Assembly: GCF_019977735.1 (NCBI RefSeq)
Contig: NZ_AP025018.1
Coordinates: 5,832,580 to 5,896,579 of the forward strand
DNA: 64,000 bases
Reading direction: 5' to 3'
Origin: Calothrix sp. PCC 7716
GTDB taxonomy: Bacteria > Cyanobacteriota > Cyanobacteriia > Cyanobacteriales > Nostocaceae
Position numbers and translations under genes: made by a program. A model generated the notes under the pieces. That model saw nothing but the letters and a program-made list of their open reading frames with translations, ran no database searches and was not told where the DNA came from. This document shows, piece by piece, positions 9,292 to 17,300 of this stretch (positions are counted from its first letter, which is position 1; each line of letters opens with the position of its first letter).

Positions 9292-10854
9292 ATGGATTTT
9301 GCTAATCTTGCAGCCCAGCTAAATGCTGGAACGATACTACCAGAAGGGATTGTAATTATAACCCTAATGGCAGTTTTGATAATTGATTTGGCTTTGGGGC
9401 GTGCCTCAGAGCGCTGGATTGGCTATGTCGCGATTGGTGGCTTGCTAGCCTCAATATTTGCTCTTTACTTGCAGTGGGATAGCGCTAATCCTATAGGTTT
9501 TAGCGGTGGTTTCAATGCAGACGATTTAAGTATTGTTTTTCGCGGTATTGTTGCTCTCTCAAGCACTGTTACCGTTTTAATGTCAATTCGTTATATCGAA
9601 CAAAGTGGAACCGCATTAGCAGAATTCATTGGTATTTTGCTCACTGCGACTTTAGGAGGTATGATTCTTTCTGGAGCGAATGAACTAGTCACTATTTTCA
9701 TCGCGCTTGAATCGCTTAGTATTTCCTCTTATTTGCTCACAGGCTATACCAAACGCGACCCTCGTTCAAACGAAGCAGCCCTCAAGTATCTACTTATTGG
9801 CGCCTCAAGTACAGCAGTTTTTCTATATGGAGTGTCTTTACTCTACGGATTATCGGGTGGAAAAACACAATTAACTGCAATTGAGTTAGGAATTACGAAT
9901 GCGGACTTAACGCAATCGCTTGGTTTAGTTATTGCATTAGTATTTGTAATCGCTGGTGTTGGCTTCAAAATTTCAGCGGCGCCTTTCCACCAATGGACAC
10001 CTGACGTATACGAAGGGGCGCCAACTCCAGTAATTGCCTTCTTATCAGTTGGTTCCAAAGCAGCTGGTTTTGCACTTGCACTTCGCTTATTGACCACTGT
10101 GTTTCCGCTTGTGGCAGAAGAATGGAAATTTGTCTTCACCGCACTTGCAGTACTTAGTATGATTTTGGGTAACGTAGTTGCCCTAGCTCAAACCAGTATG
10201 AAGCGGATGCTAGCATACTCATCAATTGCCCAAGCCGGGTTTGTGATGATTGGTTTAATTGCAGGAACAGAAGCAGGTTACGCCAGCATGATATTTTACA
10301 TGCTCGTTTACCTGTTTATGAACCTATGTGGTTTTACCTGTGTAATCCTATTCTCATTACGGACAGGTACCGACCAAATTGCTGAATACTCAGGTTTATA
10401 CCAAAAAGACCCACTATTAACTCTTGGTCTAAGCCTCTCACTGCTATCTTTAGGTGGAATACCTCCTCTTGCAGGCTTCTTTGGTAAAATCTACTTATTT
10501 TGGGCAGGTTGGCAAGCAGGACTGTACTGGCTAGTGTTGTTAGGATTAGTCACTAGCGTTATCTCCATTTATTACTACATTCGCGTCGTCAAAATGATGG
10601 TTGTTAAAGAACCTCAAGAAATGTCCGACGCCATTAAGAACTACCCAGAAATTAATTGGAAGTTACCTGGGTTTAGACCTTTACAGGTTGGTTTGATTAC
10701 CACATTAATTGCAACTTCGCTACTTGGTGTTCTATCCAACCCAATTTTTACCCTAGCGAATAACTCTGTCAGCCACACCCCAATGTTGCAAGCTGTAACA
10801 ACACAAAAAGCTCAAGTCGGTCTAGTTAAGACCTACGAGCAACAGGAGTTGTAA
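9292..10854 (+). CDS. ndhB: NAD(P)H-quinone oxidoreductase subunit 2 (NdhB)
   Basis: NdhB is one of the antiporter-like membrane subunits of the thylakoid NDH-1 complex, used in respiration, cyclic electron flow around photosystem I and CO2 uptake. The 520-residue protein has about 14 membrane helices. The proton_antipo_M signature is clear: [18 protein letters not shown] with the key helix-5 glutamate, [16 protein letters not shown], a conserved lysine region, and [22 protein letters not shown]. The extent matches known cyanobacterial NdhB proteins, so no truncation is suspected. It is a single-gene unit followed by an intrinsic terminator at 10908. Confidence 0.97.
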   Translation: MDFANLAAQLNAGTILPEGIVIITLMAVLIIDLALGRASERWIGYVAIGGLLASIFALYLQWDSANPIGFSGGFNADDLSIVFRGIVALSSTVTVLMSIRYIEQSGTALAEFIGILLTATLGGMILSGANELVTIFIALESLSISSYLLTGYTKRDPRSNEAALKYLLIGASSTAVFLYGVSLLYGLSGGKTQLTAIELGITNADLTQSLGLVIALVFVIAGVGFKISAAPFHQWTPDVYEGAPTPVIAFLSVGSKAAGFALALRLLTTVFPLVAEEWKFVFTALAVLSMILGNVVALAQTSMKRMLAYSSIAQAGFVMIGLIAGTEAGYASMIFYMLVYLFMNLCGFTCVILFSLRTGTDQIAEYSGLYQKDPLLTLGLSLSLLSLGGIPPLAGFFGKIYLFWAGWQAGLYWLVLLGLVTSVISIYYYIRVVKMMVVKEPQEMSDAIKNYPEINWKLPGFRPLQVGLITTLIATSLLGVLSNPIFTLANNSVSHTPMLQAVTTQKAQVGLVKTYEQQEL

Positions 10855-10907
10855 GTTTAATTGCTTTTAATGATACAGTTTGTAGCCAATTCAATGCATT
10901 TACTCTG

Positions 10908-10930
10908 AGGCGCCTATAGTGGCGCCTTTT
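10908..10930 (+). terminator. Intrinsic terminator of ndhB
   Basis: AGGCGCC, a TATAGT loop and GGCGCCT form a perfect 7-bp GC-rich stem followed directly by TTTT, 54 bases after the ndhB stop. Both arms contain the over-represented GGCGCC palindrome. Confidence 0.85.
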
Positions 10931-11798
10931 CTATTAACAACGAGTAGGGAACGGGGTATTACCCCTCATAGACTAACTTTACGTAATTTTAGGTCATGTA
11001 GAAACTCTCTACATATTTTTCAAAAATATGTATTAAATCACAAAAAGCTTCAATCTAGCTTAATCTTCATAACATTGTCCATATGCGCCTAGAATGATAT
11101 TAACAGTTTAATAACAGTTTAATAAATTGATGTATTATTTATTACTTATTGTAATTTATTTTGTTTCCACCTATCTATATAAGAATATTGAAAAGTTACT
11201 TACATAAAGCATCGACTTTTTTCTATGATTTTTATTAATTTAATTCTATCCCTCTATGAAATCGAAGATTGAGCTAGATATTTAATAAATAAAAATGTCA
11301 CAAAATCTTGATATTAAGTATTATCACTAATAGTATTTGTATTATTACACACATTTAAAATTTTTATCAAAAGAAATTAATTTGTAAATATAAGCAAAAA
11401 TTTATAAATACTGTGTTCTATTTAATAGCTTTGAAAAAAAATCTTAAACTTTAAAAACAGCAATATAGCTTTTAAATACAAATGCATGGGTAATTTAAGG
11501 CTATTTTTACCACTACACTTTTATGCTAAGTAAATCTTATGATTTTCATATGATTTGCTTATAGTTTGCTTATGTATTAATAGTGACATTAAGTAAAATT
11601 GCAACTTGCAAAATAAAATAATTAAGTGTAAATACTGATAGCGTTTTTAAATAAAAAATTAAAGAATGAATTTTAGAAAGATAATTCAATAAACTATCCA
11701 GAAATATTGTTTTGTCTTTTCCAACTTTTACTTATCTGTAAAATTTTTCAGATAACGAGTTCGATACAGATAAATTATTTTAAATTGAGGCCACAGAA
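10931..11798. other. AT-rich 868-base gap
   Basis: No open frame of note is seen on either strand. The stretch is very AT-rich. It contains a small hairpin ATGTAGA/TCTACAT (10996-11014) running into a palindrome ACATATTTTT-C-AAAAATATGT (11011-11031), and two tandem copies of AACAGTTTAAT near 11102. The promoter of the following gene should be in its last 100 bases. Confidence 0.5.
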
Positions 11799-12542
11799 AT
11801 GAACGAAGTTCTTGCACTGATTGAAGTTAAAAAGCAAGAATTAGAACAATTGCCATTGTTAAAGTATATGGGGAATGAAAGCATAGAACCTTTAAAAAGA
11901 CTAGCTTGGATTCCCTGTCTTGCACCTTTTGCTATGAGTTTTGGGGATTTAAATAAATTTGTTCTTAGACAAGAACCAACAAATAACAAAATTCAACAAA
12001 TTATTAACATACATACGTATGAAGATGACCATCATTGGCAATGGTTTTTAGAAGATATAAAAAAATTAGGGTTTGACCACTCTATACCTTTTAGTAACTC
12101 TCTAAAATTTATGTGGAGTCATGAAACACACAAAACACGTTTAGTATGTCATAAGATTGGACTATTGTATACTTTCAACACCGATCCGATTCTAAGACTA
12201 GCAATATCAGAAGCTATTGAAGCAACAGGACACGTTATTTTATATAGAACAGCGCAAATAGCAAAGGAGCTGACTGAAAGTCGTAAACAAAAGTATCGCT
12301 ATTTTGGTCAGTCTCATTTTGATGTGGAGACAGGTCATCCGATGGGTACTGAGAATGTTGAAGAATTTATTGCAAGTTTGGAGTTAAGTAAAGAAACGAA
12401 AAATAAAGCTTTTGAATTAGTGGAAGCTGTATTCGGAGCATTCACAGAAATGTTTCATGAATGTATGGAATATATTATCAATTACTCTCTTGAACAACCC
12501 TACACAAAACCTGCTAAGAAAAAGCATGAATTAGTAATGTAG
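11799..12542 (+). CDS. Heme-oxygenase-like (putative diiron/iron oxygenase) protein
   Basis: The 247-residue all-helical protein resembles the heme-oxygenase-like diiron oxidase (HDO; UndA/CADD-like) group, and possibly the Nostoc DUF3865 family. Candidate metal ligands are E75-x-x-H78 in HTYEDDHHW, E141-x3-H145 in EAIEATGH, and E177-x-x-H180 in HFDVETGH. HDO enzymes do oxidative C-C, C-N or N-N chemistry in specialised metabolism, but the substrate cannot be read from sequence. The start is preceded by TTGAGG. It sits in low-GC DNA, followed on the same strand by a MITE-like element and an O-methyltransferase. The two could be a small biosynthetic pair; that is inference. Confidence 0.65.
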   Translation: MNEVLALIEVKKQELEQLPLLKYMGNESIEPLKRLAWIPCLAPFAMSFGDLNKFVLRQEPTNNKIQQIINIHTYEDDHHWQWFLEDIKKLGFDHSIPFSNSLKFMWSHETHKTRLVCHKIGLLYTFNTDPILRLAISEAIEATGHVILYRTAQIAKELTESRKQKYRYFGQSHFDVETGHPMGTENVEEFIASLELSKETKNKAFELVEAVFGAFTEMFHECMEYIINYSLEQPYTKPAKKKHELVM

Positions 12543-12636
12543 TAAAAAATATACATACCCGCATTTATCACGAATAGCTTCTAACTTGCACCTTGACTTT
12601 ATTGAGAATTAAAGAGCTTGTAATGCTTATTTTTAC

Positions 12637-12920
12637 GTAGGGTGGGCAATGCCAGCCCTTTCAACGCGAACACTAGTACCAAAATATTGACTTAAAATAC
12701 GTGTTCAATTAACCTCCTAGCAACAAGACTTGCGGCATATTCTTCAAAAAAATGAACAATTAAGATGGCGCCATATTGAACAAAATTGATATGCTCTCGT
12801 AATTAAATTGGGTGGTTAACTAAAAAACCGACTTTGTGGGTGACGCAAGAATAAGGGTTTCAGGCGCAGAATTCGTAGTACTCTAGTTCGCGTTGAAAGG
12901 GCTGGCAATGCCCACCTTAC
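12637..12920. mobile_element. MITE-like element with 35-bp terminal inverted repeats
   Basis: The left arm 12637-12671 and the right arm 12886-12920 are inverted copies differing at only 2 of 35 positions; both contain AGCCCTTTCAACGCGAAC or its complement. The 214-base interior has no ORF of note. No clear target-site duplication is seen. The outer part of each arm resembles the GGTGGGCAATGCCCACC repeat near 60280. The spacer 12543-13203 otherwise holds only degenerate AGTGAGTAG-type short repeats (12950-13000). Confidence 0.65.
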
Positions 12921-13203
12921 CCTCCCAATCGAAGGTGCAAGATATGAGATAGTGAATAGGGAATGTAAGTAGTGAGTAGGAAGTAGTGAGTGTAAGATTT
13001 AGATGGTACAAGGGTGTCTGGGTAAGTACGAGAGCGTACACGAGTGGACACTCTTAAACCACTTATTACTGATCACTCATTAGTGAGAAGTGCAAGACAA
13101 ATTAATCTGTAACTTATTTTTTTAGAGGTTATATATCAAAATACCTTGAAAAAATTAAATTATTTAGTAATAATTAGTAATTCCTCGTAGGAGATATAAA
13201 ATT

Positions 13204-14256
13204 ATGTCAGTAGATATTGAAGAAAACTTATTTAATAAAGATAGCTCATATCTACCTTTAGCTTTGAGCCAAATTATGTTTGGAACTTGGATTGCTCAAG
13301 CTATCTATGTTGTCGCTTTTTTAGGAATAGCGGATTTACTAAAAGATGGAGCCAAAGATATTAATGAACTTGCACAAGCAACAGATTCTCAAGCTCCATA
13401 CCTATATCGAATACTTCGTGCGTTAGCAAGTGTCGAGATATTTAACGAAGTCGAGCCATACAAATTTGCTCTAACACCTATGGCTGAATATCTACAAAGT
13501 AATATTCCTGGTTCCTTACGGGGTCTTGCCATAATGTTAGGTGACGAGTGGCACTGGCGCTGCTGGGGAGATATTATCAATATTGTTAAAACAGGTACGC
13601 CTGCTTTGAAACGTTTGTATCAAGCTGACGACACTTTCAAGTATTTTGCAGAGAATCCAAAATCCGCAGCAATATTTAATGATGCAATGACTGGTTGGTC
13701 AAAGTACTCACACACTGCAATCGTGGATGCATATAATTTTTTTGGAATTGAAACGATTGTAGATGTTGCTGGTGGTCATGGGGCATTAATTGCCGCTATT
13801 TTGTCAGCAAACCCGAAAATGTTTGGTATTCTCTTCGACCTACCGCATGTAATTTCCGGTGCAAAGGATTTATTAGAAGCAGAAGGAGTTAGTAATCGTT
13901 GTCAGATAGAAAGTGGTAATTTTTTTGAATTAGTTCCTGCTAATGGTGATGCATATTTATTATCTCACATTCTGCATGATTGGGATGATGAATGCTGTAT
14001 ACAAATACTTAGTAATATTCGTAAGGCTATATCTGAAAAAGGTCGATTACTTGTTGTTGAAGGTGTTGTTCCTCCTGGTAATGAACCTCATCTCAGTAAA
14101 ATAATGGATATAGAAATGATGATTTTTTACCCTAGAGGAAAAGAGCGCACTGAGATAGAATATCGGCAGCTTTTTGAAGCAGCAGGTTTCCATTTAAATC
14201 GTATCTTGCCTACTACTACTGCTATTAGTCTACTGGAAGGAGTATGTATTTTATAG
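13204..14256 (+). CDS. SAM-dependent O-methyltransferase (CrtF/ASMT-like)
   Basis: The 350-residue protein has the layout of the O-methyltransferase-2 family. An N-terminal winged-helix dimerisation domain (about residues 15-105, LSQIMFGTWIAQAIYVVAFLGIADLL) is followed by a Rossmann methyltransferase domain. SAM-binding glycines are in VDVAGGHGA (about residue 187), and the catalytic His is in HILHDWDDE (about residue 258). Relatives methylate hydroxyl groups of carotenoids, phenolics or polyketides; the substrate here is unknown. A GTAGGAGAT ribosome-binding site precedes the ATG. The gene follows a putative diiron oxygenase in an AT-rich segment, suggesting an oxidation-methylation pair. 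Confidence 0.87.
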   Translation: MSVDIEENLFNKDSSYLPLALSQIMFGTWIAQAIYVVAFLGIADLLKDGAKDINELAQATDSQAPYLYRILRALASVEIFNEVEPYKFALTPMAEYLQSNIPGSLRGLAIMLGDEWHWRCWGDIINIVKTGTPALKRLYQADDTFKYFAENPKSAAIFNDAMTGWSKYSHTAIVDAYNFFGIETIVDVAGGHGALIAAILSANPKMFGILFDLPHVISGAKDLLEAEGVSNRCQIESGNFFELVPANGDAYLLSHILHDWDDECCIQILSNIRKAISEKGRLLVVEGVVPPGNEPHLSKIMDIEMMIFYPRGKERTEIEYRQLFEAAGFHLNRILPTTTAISLLEGVCIL

Positions 14257-14319
14257 TGTTTTAGTGATTAGGTATATTGATAATTTTTAGTCAAAAATTT
14301 TTGACTTTCAGTAGTGGCT

Positions 14320-14352
14320 TAGGTTTATCAGAATCTGAACCTAGAATTTTTA
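14320..14352 (+). terminator. Hairpin between converging genes
   Basis: TAGGT/ACCTA with an inner TCAGA/TCTGA stem is followed by GAATTTTTA. It lies about 65 bases after the methyltransferase stop. A perfect 18-base palindrome AGTCAAAAATTTTTGACT lies just before it (14289-14306). Either could end transcription from the left. Confidence 0.5.
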
Positions 14353-14381
14353 TTGCACAATTGTAGCCGAATTCTCTAGCA

Positions 14382-17300
14382 CTAACATATAGGAATCTCA
14401 ATCACAAACTCAGTTCCTTTTCCTAAGCAAGAATTACAAGTTAGCTTACCCTTATGCTTATCAACAATAATTTGGTAACTAATCGATAAACCTAATCCTG
14501 TTCCGCTACCTACTGCTTTAGTAGTAAAAAATGGGTCAAAAATTTTATGTATAACTTCTTGACATATTCCAACTCCATTATCTGCAATCATAACCCTTAC
14601 TCTACTAGAGTATATTAATTCTGTGGAAATACAAATTTTAGGTTGATAATCTGAATACTTGCTACTATAAATTAATTCATCAAGCGCATCAATTCCATTA
14701 CTTAGGATATTCATAAACACTTGATTCAATTTACTCACGTAACAATTGACTTGAGGTAATACTCCGTATTCTTTGATGACTTTAATTTCTGGTCGAGTGC
14801 TTTTTGCCTCTAGTCGGTGCTGTAATATCATTAAAGTATTATCTATTCCTTCATGGATATTAACAGCCTTCATCTCAGCTTCATCCAAGCGAGAAAAATT
14901 ACGCAAGCTAAGAACAATATTACGGATACGCGAACTACCAACTTTCATTGATTCTAATAAGTTCGGCAAGTCTTTAGATAAAAAATCGAAGTCAATTTCT
15001 TCATTCTTAGCTTGAATTCGTAGTGTAGGAGAATATTCCTGGCGATAAAGCGTAACTAAATCAAGTAGGTCATTAATGTAATTATTCGCATGAACAATAT
15101 TACCATAAATAAAGTTAATAGGATTATTGATTTCGTGAGCCATTCCCGCTACCATTTGCCCTAAACTCGACATTTTTTCACTTTGAATGAGTTGAGTTTG
15201 AGTATTTTGCAAATCTTCTAAGGCTTGTTTCAAATGCTGGTTTTTTTCGTTTAGTTCACGAGTTCTGGCCTGAACTTTCTCCTCAAGGGTATGATTGTAC
15301 TCCTCTAAGCTTAGATTCGCTTGTGCCAAGTTTTTATAGAGTCTAGCATTTTCGAGTGAAATCGCAGCTTGTGTGGTGAGGAGGTTGAGAATTTGAACGC
15401 GGTCGCGCGTAAACGTTCCTACTGTGACATTATTTTCAAGATACAGAATACCAAGTAATTTACCTTGATTAGTAATTGGTGTACACAGTAAGCTCTTAGG
15501 CTGTTGACGAATAATATAACTATCTCCAGCTAAAGAGGTAACATCTTTAGCGTCGTCAAATACAAAGATTTTCTTAGTACGTTTGACATAATTAATTAAA
15601 CTAATTGGAATATCCTTACTATCATCAAGTTCAATAAACGGGAATGTGGTAGTAATAGATGTAGATACTGAACTGGTGCCAACAGCGGTAACGGTTAGGT
15701 CTAAATTTTCTCCTTCACTCAATATTAAAGCACACTTGGAGGCGCCAGCATTTTCCATTACAACTTGTATCAGCGTACTGATCAATTCAGAAAACTCAAT
15801 TTTTTCTGACAATGCTTGTGATGCTTTAATGATAGTAGCTACATCAAAATATTTAGAAATGCTAGTATAGGAGCCAAATATAGTTTGGCTGTTGCTAACA
15901 GTAGATAGCGATGTTTGAGCCAAACTATTACTATCCCGGACTGAAAGAGCGCTAAAAGTTTCTGTTTGGATAATCTGAGCTAGTAATTGTGGATATCTTT
16001 GCAGCAAATCATCAATTTTTGCCTTTGCTCCCCATCGAACATAGCAATAGTAAGCATCAATTAGATAAATTTGAGCTATTTTATCTTTACCCCATGCTAG
16101 ATAGAAATTACCAGTAAGTTCGTTAGCTAAAGCTTCTTCCTGAACAAATCCATGTTCTTTTGCAAGCGAAATTGCTAGCTCGTAATACTCTATTGCTTCA
16201 AACCTTTTACCTAAAATTTGATACTTCTCTGCAATGAGTAAACAATATTTATGATTAAAGTTCTCTGGAGCATGTCCTCTCCAAGTTTGCAAACGGTTTT
16301 GAAAAAATAATATTTTATCTAAAATTTTTACTTGCTCAAGAGGTGTAGCTTCTGGATATAACCTTAAAAGGGTCAAAGAATAATACAAATAAAAAATACC
16401 AACAACAAATTTAGATGGAACAGCATCTAAATAATTTTCAGCTAATTTTGCATTGTCTAGCGCTAAAGAGTAATTTTGAAATAGGTAACAAAGAAATAGT
16501 TTTTGTAAGTATATGTAAAAAATTGGTGTCCTACTACCAAGCTGCTGATATATTGGTAGCATAATGTTTTCGTCATATATTTCGCTTTTCAAATAAAATC
16601 GATGTTCTGCTGCTCCTAATAAAATTAATATAGTTTGCCAATTAATAGCAAGAGTTTGAAGTGGCATATCTTGCTGAATATTAATAATTTTAGCATGATA
16701 TTGAGCCGTTTCTTTTTCTAAATCTAATAAATTCTTTCCCACCCAAAAACTATGCTCAACGTACATGTAAGCAGAGTAAGCTGCATGTTCTAAATCTCCA
16801 GCATCAAGACCTATTAAATAAGCATTTAATAAAGGTTTAATAGTTTCTTTTATATGTTGTTTCCAACCTACTAAAAATGTATTAACAACAAATAAAACTA
16901 TAGATTTAAAAATATGATTATTAAACTTTTCTAAAACTCCTAGAGCTAACTGACCATATTGATAACTTGAATCAATACCTTCATAATTACTATTTAAAGC
17001 AATACCATAAGTTCCATACGACATTGCTGATGCAGCGCAGTTCCCATATTCTAATGATAAATTGAGTTGTTTCAAAATTATTAAATTAAATAATGCTTGA
17101 TTTGTAACAGCAGTGATTGGTAAAAGTCTGACTAAAACATTCATGACTATTAGCTTTTCTTGGTTATTCATGTTAGGTAAATTAATAAAGTTTTTAATTT
17201 CCTTCCCTGCTAAAGCTAATCGCGTCTTTTGAAAAAGAATATCAATATCTTCTTGTTTTGGTTTCTCTGGCAATTTTACACCTAATAATCCTAGAACTGT

